From NCBI GenBank assembly GCA_903813345.2, contig CAIIXF020000011.1:14303754-14367753 (forward strand): a DNA stretch of 64,000 bases, read 5' to 3'. The translations under genes and the position numbers were made by a program. This document shows, piece by piece, positions 10,011-22,409 of this stretch. The stretch's first letter is position 1, and every line of letters begins with the position of its first letter. This DNA comes from Owenia fusiformis (taxonomy: Eukaryota > Annelida > Polychaeta > Sabellida > Oweniidae). The notes under the pieces were generated by a model. The model had not been told where the DNA came from. It made no database searches and saw nothing but the letters and a program-made list of their open reading frames with translations.

Positions 10011-13000
10011 GTCTTTAAAATGTTACTAGTGTTTGGGGGGGCTGAGATTTCATGTAGGAATTAAAATTAGAATAAGATTTAAATACGATCTGTTTTGTTT
10101 GCATCGTTGTATAACGTTGATAAAACACAAAGGGCAGCATTGGAATTACAAAATTGTGCGATTCCCTACCTCCCAAAATTATTCAAAATTATATTTCTGT
10201 CATTCTGATTTCCGTGTCGGGACATTCTGATCTATTAGAGTCTCACTTTATCTAACGCTTTGGTATTCCAAAGGATTGTACTTGCCCGAGTACTTGCTGT
10301 ATATCACGTCGGGAGATTAAACCTCCTGGATTAAACCAGTGAATGTTCCGATCGTCGTAACATTCGATACACCGAGAGATTTCCCAGATTCATACATGCA
10401 TACTGTATATTCAGCAGGAATTTTACATACTTTATCATTCCCTTCTTAATATATCGTATAATATTTGTATTCTGTTTCACAGATTCCCCTTGAAATACAA
10501 GGTAGACTAGATGCGAGTAGAAATAATTTTGATTTACGTCATTAAATATTCAAAATTCAGTCAAAGTGATGTCATAATTTGAAATCTACATGAAAAAGTA
10601 CATCTAAAAATACGGTTTCGAAAATTGTTTATCAAATTTGAAAATTACGACAACACGGGCAATATATGGCAGGTTAAATGAGTCGTCAAGATTATAACAC
10701 GCCGGTCTTTATGTTACAGTTGATGAAAGTACAATGTCAAAATCTCATGATGATTTCTTCCGACCTGTGTTTACTGACAAGAGAGGGGTGCGCAGTTGTT
10801 GAAGCGAGTATAAACTAAGAAAAATCCAAAGTCCGATAATTAATTAATTGGCATGGATCTGCTAATTGTTTTCGTTATTGTCACTTGTTCTATCTAGACG
10901 GTTTTATCTGCATCGATATGGCTGATTATAAGGCATGAACATTTTTCCCAGTTGTGTTAATTGTTATTCTTTAATAAGCGGATTTATATGTTTGAAATAT
11001 TTATTATCCATTTTTCATTTTGATATACTTTTCAAAGGACTTTTTGTTCTATCTATGTGTTTTGTCTATACTAATCTTTAACAGGAGTTAGCTTATTCCA
11101 TATAGCCTACAATTGATTTTAATTCATAAAGTTTGCTGATAATTGACTTAAGTATGGTAAAGCTCTCGAAGAAAGCATGTGCATGATCGCCAATAAAATT
11201 GCATTCTTTGTTTTGTTTTGACAGTTAGTTTAGAACTTTAGCCACGCGAAGTATACACGCAAACGCTTGTGTACTTTTGAAACATTAACTTGCAAGGCTC
11301 AAAGTCATTTCCATCTCCTCCGGTGTTATTTCTGTGGTAGAGGTTTTTCAAAAATAATTTAAAACTTTTGAGACCTTTGGGGTATAGGATATACGATCAA
11401 ATCACATGTCCTTCTATTTTTAGTTTTTTTCCTGAGGGATAAGAAAATAAAAATCAAACATAGAGAGGCAAAGACGTAAAAATGTGGGGAAGTTATTTAA
11501 TTTATGCTTTTCTATGAATATAATTGCGACCTCCATGACATTTGACAAAGTCAGACCCCTAGTCAGAGAAGGGGGTGGGGGGGTTCAAGAACGCCTTTCT
11601 CCAAAATTTATTTAAAATCGTGCAGTTTTTCATCATTCTGAGCTTTTTTTTAAACTTAAGTGATGACCAATTTTGTTTAATGTGAACCCCCTGCCCCCAT
11701 CACTCTGGAAGTGATCATGATACACTCAATCCACAAGGTGGGTCTAAAGATGAAAACCTAGACGATCTCTGTAATCAAAGGCTAAGACGATATTTTCTAT
11801 AATCAGAGTCCTAGACGACTTCTGCTGCAATCAGAGTCCTGGATGATGTTCAGACTTTTCTGTAATCAAAGTAGCCAAACATCCGCAGAGCACGGAAATT
11901 GATGGATAAGTGAATGGTCTTTTGTTTGTTTTCTTAACTATTGTAAGGAATAAAATTAAGATTTAAATGTTCACCCCCCCCCCCCTCCTCCGTTTAATTT
12001 CGATTCAAACAAAATCAAACGGGAATGATTATCTTACAAGGTACGCTGAGACTTAAGACAATAAAAGACGATAATTAACCTGATTGGATCCTGTGTCTTA
12101 TAAGCGTCTGTTATTTATTACTGTTGACCAGTACCAGGCTGATTGCGTATTGATAATCAAACCGGTCGTGGGATGCAATGATATATCTAAATTTATCCCA
12201 TGATACTACTTCCCGATGAATAACACCTTGGAATATTTTTGATTTTGAAAGAAAATCGTATTGTCCCGCCAAATCCCGCTCACGAAAATGATATACTCCC
12301 ATTTGAAAATTAAGAGATTTTGAGACGTAAGGAGTATGAAGCCGCCTATTAAGCATAGTGTAATTGTAATTTCATGCTCTGACATAGCATACCAGTGTAT
12401 TCCTTCAGTCATACAATATTGTAATACCTTGATGGATCAAGATGCTTATAAGACAGTTAAAGTCGTAGAAACCTTAGCAATAGCGAATGTGTTTGGTCCC
12501 TCTAATATTAATATAATATGAATATTGTTACAATATAACTGTATTGAATTTTTCTATGTTGATGTGTTTATGTTATATATCTACAATAAAATTTTTATAT
12601 TTCAAAATTCCATACAGCTAAGTCACCGGACATTTTGTAGACTAATAATATAACAGACTTCTGGTTTTGTTCCATACACAATTTAGATAAGGATTGTGAA
12701 CTTTAGATTTCATGAAGAGAGTTATTTATATCTATATAATTACGTTTTGAGTTGGAGGAAACTTACTCAATATCACTTTGATGTCTCGGTCACCTGGCCA
12801 TAAAAGGCATTTGCTTAATATGATATTTATTTTTTACAGGTTGTTTCCATTAACGGGGTGATACAGGCATGTGAAGTGTTTGGCTATGCATGGACCTCAA
12901 GGATGACACGGGGTGGAAGAGGGGCAAGGGTTGGTGCAAGTCCCGGGGTGCAAGTCTGCACTCCCAGACTCCAGATAGGAGTGAAACGCATCATGGGATT

Positions 13001-13559
13001 AAATGCATTCGTTGAAGTTTACAGAAACAGTTGAATATAATTCAGAATTTAAGTGAATCCACATGATCATTTGTTGCGTTCAACAATGCGTTTATAGAGA
13101 GGTTTCGCAAGTTTTTGGCTCAATGTGTTGTGTTCACCAGATTTATTACCCTTTACATTCGACTTCACTTCTTAATTAAAAGAGAGCTTCATCTTCTGTA
13201 GTTTATTTCTAGGCCTCTGCGCGTAGGGTACAGCACTTAAACGAGTTGAGGTTAATCCATTGTGCGAAACCTCTCTAATACCAGAGGGGTTATTCATCAA
13301 GCTAAATGACCCCTCGAGGCGATATATGTGTTATGTTACAGTTACATGTTACAGTTACATGTTAAATTGTTAAGACTTGAAAGTTAATAATTAAGTTTTT
13401 TTGCGTTATCTTTCAGATACTTATAATTAGTACACGTTGCTCTCTATGTTGGCGGTGATGACACGTTCTGCTTTCTTTTCAAGAAGCTGCAGTCTAATCT
13501 TTAAATGTTACATTCATAATTTAAAAAAAGCTTTGTTTTGATTTATTATTTAAAAAAAT

Positions 13560-13660
13560 ATTGTGGCTTGCTAATCGCACCCCCACCCCATTCTGACTGA
13601 AAATCGAATTTTTAAGGGGCAATCGCATCCCCCCTGACTGAAAGTTGACTACGCCCCTGT
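13560..13660 (-). mobile_element. Terminus of a G-rich MITE family (first copy)
   Basis: Read on the minus strand, the end is CAGGGGCGTAGTCAACTTTC followed by a G-run and TGCGAT. This form is shared with the end at about 15612. Only one terminus is recognisable. Confidence 0.4.
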
Positions 13661-15359
13661 GTTTCCCTTTGTCCCCTTTCATTTATCTTCTGTAAACTTG
13701 TTTGAACAAATTAATACTAGTACTACAAAGATAACTTCATTCGAAACGCATGCAATTCACTCCAATATTATATTTATTCATGTATTTGCATTAGTGAGGG
13801 AAAGGGATTTGATTATAAAATTGACGGTGGTTGCGAAGTTGTGATTTGGGAGGGAGGGGTATACTATACTAAGGTGTTATAAGACCAAATAATTAATATA
13901 AACAACTGAGCGCCTTCCTGATTGCATCCCAGCTCATCCTGTCCGCCAGTCTATCTCGATCGCATTTGATCAATGAATTCCTGATTAAACTGACTCTTGA
14001 TTTTAAAATAGGAATTCTAAATCTGTTACTAGGATTTAAAAGTTGGTGTCTATTATGATACTGGAAATTGGAATACTATATTTTGTATTACTATTCTATC
14101 TCGATCTATAGTATATAAATATGAATTTCTAGGTCTACAGTCCCACATGGGCTTCATTGAAACATACGACAAAGTTTATCCATTTCAAACAAGCCAGGAA
14201 AACAGATAACTAGTCTTGCATCAGGCCCCGCAAATGTCCAATTTTCTCTCGGGAAATACATAAATATCAGAGACATATTTCATAGCCAGAGGCAAAAAAT
14301 GTCAAAATCGATATAAAATCTAAAAAGGATAAAATGTCCCCTCGAATACGGTACCTAGGTAATTAAATCTAATATTTCATAGTTCCCGCATAATAAGCAT
14401 AAAACTTTCATTTACCGCTGTATCGAAATTCACGTGATCCCTTATTGAAGTTTTACTAAATAATTGAGTTTGATCATTTAATGCTGTTGGATAGAATATT
14501 AGGCTGAAAAGAATCAAAATTTTAGCCCATGTCTAAGCGAATGGTATAAATTCACATAGTTCTGATTACAATGAGAATGCTAAAAAAAAATCCTGGCATT
14601 TCCTTTACTCTACGTTTATAATCACGTATCATGCTTATTAACTAGATCAATACAGACTCGATTTCCTTTGCCCACCTTCAACATTGTTATGTAATGACGG
14701 GAAACAGTCACTGTAATCTTCTAATCAGTCGTTTGTTTTTATTGTAATTAGGAAACTAATCAATTTTGATTTCGTATTGTTTCAATGAACAAAAAGCACA
14801 TTAGTTCAGCATTTCAAGGAAGGGGGGGGGGGTGTAAACAATTACTGACTGTCAAGTACATGTATCTCTCACGAGGCCCTATTTCCACAACCCTCCACTC
14901 ATGCATACGCCTATCATATAATGGATAGGGAAATATATAACATTCCAACAGATACTGTCTTGACCTCCTACCCTTTTACACCGGGTCTCTTCTTGAACCC
15001 CTCCCATATTCTAATGTTTCTCGAAACTGCTCATGTTAACTTTGTAAGGCAATGTAGGGTTTGCTACGGGTGTGACTTGCAATGTATAACTTACTTGTAC
15101 TTGTATAAGAAATAAAAACAAATAAACAAACATAAAAACTTGTGCTCATAATTAATACGGTGATAAGCAACAAAAGGTTAAAATAAAAATTTTCAAAAAC
15201 AGCCATGCACTACCCTGCATTTTAGCTGAAATTAAGTTTATTCCAAATAACTTATGTAACGAAATGGAAATGATTCGAAAAATAACAATTCGATGAACAT
15301 TTCACAATGAAGCAAACAAAACCAGATAGTAAAGAATTTTTCTAATTTAAACCGACGTG

Positions 15360-15615
15360 AATCCTCAACCCTAAAGAGTTTTCGTTTTCGGTCAGGGGGG
15401 GGGGTGCGATTTTGCCATAAGCAACACAAAAAATTAAGTTTTCTTTTGAATTTTACAAAAATTGATGCAACTTCCTTCAAAATTGAGCTAGAAGCTTCAA
15501 ATAAAAAGCATTTTAAAGCTCTTTTCTACCTCTATCCAATGGTCATATTTTCAAAGGTTATGGGGGGGGGGGGGTGCGATCGCACCCATCGCACCCCCCT
15601 GGCTACGCCCATGCT
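15360..15615 (-). mobile_element. G-rich MITE fragment with GGGCGTAGCCAGG end
   Basis: The right side reads catcgcacccccctggctacgccc, whose reverse complement starts GGGCGTAGCCAGGGGGGTGC, as in common hAT-like MITE ends. Internal G-runs occur at about 15395 and 15561. I did not find a matching left terminus, so the limits are uncertain. Confidence 0.4.
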
Positions 15616-15629
15616 GGTGACATTTGAAA

Positions 15630-16400
15630 GACTAATTTCTTAATCTAATTTCAACAAAACAAATCAAAACCTAAACAGGTTGACGGTCGTTGTAGATTAT
15701 AGACCATGCTAACAAAGTTTAAACATTTTATTTACGGCTTATTTAAAACATGCAAACGGGTGTATTTACTGAAGGAATATGTTAGGAAATATATTTAAAG
15801 TGTATTCATGCCTGCAATCATCGCTGGTCACACCTGAAAAACAACTTCTTAAAATACAAACATAATTCACTGCACTGCTGTATACGTCTACCTGCTCTCA
15901 AATCTAATAATGAAACGAAAAAAAATAATGCATGCCAAACTTTTATCTATTGTAATATTATCTATGGTTATTTCAAAGTTTTACTCTTGCATCAAGCAAC
16001 TGTGCCATTTCCCCAACAGTCCTGTCTTTTAAGGACTAACACTTTACTTGAGGCAAGATGCATAAACTTGAACTCCCTGGGCTATAACTCAATTGTCACT
16101 GCTTGTGTGTCATACTCATTGGCACCTGCAAAACAGAATAATATAATAAGAATAACATCATGATGATATCAGATATCATATTTCATTTGGAGCCTTAAAT
16201 ATTAAACAAGGCATAAACATGAAAAATGTCACCACCCGCCATTTGTTACAGACGCTGAACGCCGACCCCAGACGCTAAACACCGTACATAAAAAAGTTGG
16301 AGACTTTAACAATATGTGACCACTTTTGGTGGTGACATAAAAAGGGGAAGTCCCGTCTTAATAAAACTCCTGATTTCCAGTTTTTTGTAAACATACACCA
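15630..16400 (-). repeat. Inner right arm of foldback element
   Basis: Inverted, diverged counterpart of 9480-10010. It carries small indels, including ~90 bp near 15660-15735 that are missing from the left arm. Confidence 0.72.
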
Positions 16401-17447
16401 TTGCATGTTGATGGTTCGCATGACCTGCAGGTCACGATGACAAATTAATGTTACGTTGTCAATAGAATGTAGGCTAACTAACTTTCACGTAAGGTAGATT
16501 CCCCGGGTAGATTCGCGAGATTCGTGATTATTCCCCCGGGATTAGGCTATTCCAAAGCAAACACCAAAGATACCAAATCGAACTCCCAATGAATTATTGA
16601 TCGTATCTATCCTAGGGCCTATCATTTCAATGTAATCTAAAGGCTTACAGGGGTGCTTCAAAATCATCCCTGCGGCCCAAGAGTAATTCATTGCATTGTG
16701 ACATTCATGAGCTGCTATGAAAGCAGTGAAGGACCGATCTTGAAGGATGCTTCAAAATCGGGTTCAAATTGTAATATTGAGGCCTACTAATCTTTCATAA
16801 CACGTGACGCATTCTATATTAGCATTAAGAAATGAGAAATGGGCGTAGGAGCGGAGTAAGAGACCCAGGATAAGAAGAACCATTGGGCAAGATGGCCCAC
16901 CAAGTTTGTTTATCATCAAATATACATCGCCTGATATTATCTCCTGACAGGGACAGCATCGATCTCAATGGCCATTGCACTTTGTTTCATTTAGGCGGCA
17001 CCTTCTCCAAGAAGAAACTCTTTTAACGGCACCACTTCTGTAAGTCTGTGGTAAAAAACCTCCCGTCCGAAGAAGTTATCTTACAGAACGGCCCCTTTTG
17101 ACCCTCGGGGGCCCTTCTTGCCCTGCCATGGCCACACAAAACCATTTCCAGTAGTGACATTTGCGAGTTAATACCAATAAGAATAAAACGGACCGAATAA
17201 AACCAATGTCCTTTTTTCAATAAACATGGCTACATGTATATTTAAAGTTTATATACCCATTCGGGGAAGACAATATAAATAAAACAATGTATTTTAAATT
17301 AGCACACAGAACAACTTTTAAATAATTACACATTTTTATTAAATTTTTCGAATTCATTTGGTACGCCTGTGCGCATTTGGCGTAATATATGCGATACGCC
17401 AATGTGAGTGTTAGAATAGAAACATACACATCAATTCCAATTTTCGT
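16401..17447. other. Right interior of foldback element, non-coding
   Basis: About 1 kb without a recognisable gene. No convincing inverted match to the corresponding left interval (8191-9479) was seen, so the arms differ in this part. Confidence 0.45.
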
Positions 17448-17986
17448 TTGATTCCTGTATGATTCCTGAAGGCTGGATTCATTTGTAAACTATATTGCAT
17501 ATGAATCCTGCTTGAATCCTGGCTACAGGATTCATTTGCAAACTACCTTCTATATGAATCCTGTACGAATCCTGAAGGCTGGATTCATTTGTAAACTATA
17601 TTGCATATGAATCCTGTATGATTCCTGAAGGCAGGATTCATTTGCAAACTACCTTCTATATGAATCCTGTACGAATCCCGAAGGCTGGATTCATTTGTAA
17701 ACTATATTGCATATGAATCCTGTATGATTCCTGAAGGCAGGATTCATTTGCAAACTACCTTCTATATGAATCCTGTACGAATCCTGAAGGCTGGATTCAT
17801 TTGTAAACTATATTGCATATGAATCCTGTATGATTCCTGAAGGCAGGATTCATTTGTAAACTATTTAAACAGCGAATCCTGTATGAATCCTGGAGGCAGG
17901 ATTCATACAGGATTCATATGTGCATATGAATCCTGTATGAATCCTGACTCCAGGATTCAGTGGTTTGATTCACATTTTTTGCTGTG
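17448..17986 (-). repeat. Outer right arm of foldback element with 53 bp tandem units
   Basis: Inverted copy of 7679-8190 with the same alternating 53 bp units and the same terminal ~120 bp. The terminal part (17871-17986) is essentially base-for-base the reverse complement of 7679-7793. Confidence 0.92.
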
Positions 17987-18093
17987 TATGATAAAGAAAA
18001 AGATAAGGTTGTTGAAAATGAGTTATTTAATTTACTCCAATTCCTCATTCTGATTAACAGGCGAGCATCAGGTTTCAAAGAATCAACAAAATA
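17987..18093 (+). repeat. Distal end of duplication copy A
   Basis: Continues copy A after the foldback element. It matches 26807-26877 plus 27199-27232 in copy B (shared words gataaag, gttgttgaaaatgagttattta, aacaggcgagcatcagg). It ends at the A/B junction, where atagt from the right end of the unit joins gtatcac from its left end. Confidence 0.9.
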
Positions 18094-21000
18094 GTATCAC
18101 ATACAGGGACAGTTCCTTCTTCGAAACGGGTACACGTTATTCCACCCTTTGTACAGACAAGAGAGCCCGTTGACTTTTGGGGTTCCATGCTGTAAGTTAA
18201 GTATATTGCTTTAAAACTACATATCCCCGAATATGAAAAACGTACATATAAAAACCAATTTAAATAAAAAAGACCTAATACACCGTACTTAAGAAAAATG
18301 TTTTCCTTACAATCCTAATTTTATTAAAGGTGCAACAATAAGTGCAGGGGGCCATTCAACGATCATCGACCAGTGTCAAAATATATTTAAGTTTGGATAT
18401 TTCATCAAAACTAACATACATTTTAATTATCTACAAAAAAACTGGATGAACATTATTTCAGCTGATATTCCTCTTGAAACGTGGTGAATTTTAAAAATTT
18501 TAAAAATGGGATTCCCTTTATATAGAAGCTTTGAACTGAATTTACACTTCTTAATGCTGAAATTGATAGTTTATCCATCCATTTTTTGAAAATAGGTATG
18601 TCAAAGAAGATGTTAAGCCAAATATTGACCTGATTGCTCAGAAAATAAAAATGCTCGAATATTCTCTCTACAGTCCTTGTTGCCCCTTTACTCTATTAGT
18701 TACTATCACGATTACATAACGGCGAAATAAAAAACTTACTTATTGCAACTAAGAAAACAGCGTAAACCTCAAACATTATATACAATGAACCGTCAATCAT
18801 TCTTCTATCATCCGATGGTGAAACTAACACGGTTTCTTGGTATTGTATTGTTTCGATATGATGATATCGTATGGTTTATTCAGTAGCAATTATGTTTGTA
18901 TTCCGATGAACAAATGTTCTCGTTGAATGTTCGTTTATTGACAAAGAAGCAGATTGCATTCCGGAATAAACGGTTGTGGTCTGATGAATTGTTTGACATT
19001 TTATGATCATAATTAGATTCCAACGTTGCAAATTATCAAAATTCATCAATATAGCAACGTAGTCTCTCACATAGTGGTTTATTGTCTTGGTACGCAAGTC
19101 CTTCGAGCTTGTCAGGGTCACTTGGGATCAATTGGAAACGAAGACATCATACTGGAAACGAATACATGATGTCTTCGTTTCAGCACGGCCAAACTTCGGG
19201 TGGAATAATTTAGTAGTTATTTTTGTTTTTTTGATTTGTTACTTCATCCAACCAATTTTAACTTTACATTTGGTAAGTGTGTACTTTTTAAGATCAACTA
19301 ATGTGTATCAACAATTTCCGTCAATCGCATCGGTAAAATTTTGCACAAAATCTAATTTGAGGCATGTTTCGAAGAAATTACAAGACTGAGAAGAAATTAT
19401 GGTGTGATAATATGAGCAAATTCATGCATGTATTAAGGAAAATATAGCCTGTTGCAGGGGTTCACTTTTTTGGACCACCCTGTATATATATAATATAGAG
19501 GACAATACTAGTGGGATGAGTTGTCTTTGGATGAGATGTCTTGGGATGAGTTGTCTAGGGATGAGATGTCTTGGGATGAGTTGTCTTAGGGATGACTTGT
19601 CTTGGGATGAGTTGTCTTGGGATGACTTGTCTTGGCATGAGTTGTCTAGAAACCCTAGATACCTTACCCAACTAGGCACAACCTGCCACCCGACCAACAT
19701 AACTCAGCAATCGCAGCACAACCCATTATAAAATTAACACAACACAATGGGGCACAACCGAATACTAAACTAACACATCACAACAAGCTGAACCAGACAA
19801 TGGTCCACCCCAACACAACCGACTGCACTGTCAAACCAGCTCAACACAATCGAGCACAAATATAATTTTACATGTTTTTATAGGTATTTATTTATTTATA
19901 TGTATTTTATATAATAAAAGTACAGTACAAGTACAAGTTCTCCTGTTTATATGAAACAAAATCCAATAAATAAACACAGTCAACAAGACTAAACTCAACT
20001 CAACCCGTCATTGATAGAATACAACACAATTAGGCACTTCCTGACACCAACCCATTTTAAAACAACCAGTCTCGACCAAATACTCAATCGATTAATCCAA
20101 ACCATCAAAACACAATCGGGCACAACCTATAAAACAACAAAACTGATATAGCAATATACAAAACTAACTTTCTCCAACTGGAGACGAACACACAACCCAA
20201 TCGGGAACAACCCGATACCTACTTGAATTACAACCACCCCTCCTTCCCAATCATCATACGGCTGTTGATGAATCATGAAAAACATATCATGGACCACCAC
20301 CCATGAGTTCGAAACATCTGGGGCCCCAACTGTGACTTACACGGTTAAGGGAGGAAATCCATTGGGATCGGGGTCTGGCCTTTATTATAGCGTTCGCCTA
20401 TTTAATGTCTCTTATCGGTAACCCTCTTATCATGCATGAATTAATGTACCCGTGATCAATTAAGCGATTTGTATTCTAAAGTGCTAAAAAATATAAAAAA
20501 TTGTTTAAAATATGAGATTAAATTGCAGGCCCGTACCCTCCCTCCTGGCTAGAAATCTTTTCAAAATCATGCAATTTTTCACCATTCTGAGCATTTTTTG
20601 CACATTTTTCTAGCCCAAACTGTCAAAGAGCACTGTATCGATGGAGGAAGCCACTCCGTCTTAGTTAAGCGATATGTCTTAAGTCAGTTGACTTTCATTC
20701 CTGCTACATATTAGAGAATAAGTTGATTATATAGATTATTTGTAGTTGCGACATCTTTTAAAGGGTAAAATATTTAAAATCTGGGATGGAAAAGGAAAGA
20801 CAAAAATGCTTCACGTATACACTGCTTTGACAGTATGGGTCGAAGAAATTGATATTTTCTCGCTTATAAACCCATGGGTGGTAAACGGAAAGTTATTCTA
20901 AAGCGAAGTCGTGATGAAAATGCAACTGAAGCTTAGTTTAGTTTAAAACTCGTGTTTTGTTATCAAAAAGAAATCTATACATCTTATCTATAAATCTAAT

Positions 21001-21401
21001 CTGCCAAGTGTGTCTCAACCAATCAACTTAGAGTATTTCAGTGCATTAAGGTCGGGCTCCACCCTCGTGCATATGTACGGGGTCCTACATACACTCATGC
21101 TTCTAAATTCCAACAATAAAGAATGAAATGGGATTTTTTTCTACGCCTGAAATATCGTTTGGAAGTGCAAATACAGTGCAATCGCAATCTTTACTTTCAT
21201 GAAATAATATATATAATTTATTACAGGTTAATATGATGATGGTACATATATATCAGTATTTACACAATCAATCTAAAAGTTATATTTATGACACTATCAT
21301 TTCCTCAAAATAAGCCAAACTACAAAGTTAATATTATTTGGTGAGACAGTGCACAATTCTACAAGGTATACTTAAAGTTTATTATTACGTGACTATTATT
21401 T

Positions 21402-22168
21402 CCGGGATTATTTCACAATCTTTTAAATTAATGGTATTTGTTTCTTCATTTGCCAAGGTCTGTTTAGGGACAAATCAGAATGAACTAAATGTAACAACAC
21501 TTAGAATATATTCAAAAGTATTTCACATTTTTACATTTAGTTTTTGATTAACCTAATGGTTGGAGGTTTTAACAATGCAGTAACATGTTCCTAAGGTAAA
21601 CGTGTTCTGATCTTTGGCACTTTTAAAGCCCTATATAAAGTTTAAACAACTTGGGCTTATATTGCTGTTTTACAAAATGTTAACAAAGTGTGATATGTGA
21701 AACTTATTTTCCAATTTCAAAAAGTGATTTTAAAGGACTTTTTGTTCGAAAAAAACATTTAGAGGTCACACAATATATTTTATATTTTAATAAGCGATAA
21801 TTCATAGCATGCAACCTCACGTGTTTTTGCTGAAAGATTTAAGAAAATTGGTTCATAAAGAAGCGAAGCATAGAAAATATTGATGTCACGATGAAGTCAC
21901 TTGTAAGTTGCAAAATATTTTTGATATGCTAAAACATTTAAGTGGCACATTAAAGTCACAAATAGCAAATAAATGATAAAAATATATTTTCAGACTCTAT
22001 GCTTAATGGTCACATATGCTCCGATTTTTACTACGGCGCCCGGCCGATTGAGTATTTTATTCGAAATTGAAAACAATATTTAACAAAACACTCAATCGGG
22101 CGGGCGCCGGCCGAGCAAATGTGACCCAGGCATCACACGGGGACTTTAAGTGATGTTTCTCAAGGGTG
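21402..22168. other. Block present only in duplication copy B
   Basis: Replaces about 130 bp of copy A (about 4030-4107). The left junction follows cgtgactattattt and the right junction precedes aaaattctgatattcc. AT-rich, no gene recognised. It contains the GC-rich palindrome at 22008-22126. Insertion in B and deletion in A cannot be told apart here. Confidence 0.65.
22008..22126. repeat. GC-rich palindrome
   Basis: Inverted arms: GGTCACATATGCTCCG and ggcgcccggccgattgagt (22035-22053) on the left pair with actcaatcgggcgggcgcc (22090-22108) and CGAGCAAATGTGACC on the right. The 19 bp inner arms differ by one base. The strong GC contrast with AT-rich surroundings suggests a small foldback element or cruciform-forming site. 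Confidence 0.8.
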
Positions 22169-22409
22169 CAAAATTCTGATATTCCTATTCATCATTATCT
22201 GAATTGTCTGTACCTAATTATCCAAATAAGCCATCCCAAATATTCAGGTGATGGCAGAGCCAGTTATATAAGTGGTTGGGAGATCACTATTGTGTATTTC
22301 AATGTCATCTGCAGAATCACATTTATGAAGAAATGATAATCTAAAATCGTTACATATAATATGTTTGTCTCTGCTTACAAATATTGTTAAATTGTTATAC
22401 AGTATAGAA

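Larger units (their letters stand above)
10011..15629. other. Core of foldback element, no recognisable gene
   Basis: About 5.6 kb, AT-rich. The short open frames show no transposase, integrase or polymerase motif and no coherent splice structure that I could assemble. G-rich repeat ends lie at 13571-13655 and 15360-15612. The core looks non-autonomous or thoroughly decayed. Confidence 0.5.
7679..17986. mobile_element. 10.3 kb foldback / long-inverted-repeat transposable element
   Basis: The ends are exact inverted copies: CACAGCAAAAAATGTG starts at 7679 and its reverse complement ends at 17986. The element is flanked by TAT on both sides (7676-7678 and 17987-17989). The orthologous site in duplication copy B (26799-26811, taaaatatgataa) has a single TAT and no element, so this is a true insertion of 10,308 bp. 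The arms extend about 2.3 kb: an outer minisatellite part that is nearly identical between arms, and an inner part (9480-10010 against 15630-16400) that is clearly inverted but diverged. The CAC terminus and 3 bp duplication resemble CMC (CACTA-like) elements. The arm design, with outer tandem repeats and a unique inner arm, resembles sea urchin TU foldback elements, although those make longer target duplications. No transposase is recognisable inside. Confidence 0.88.
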
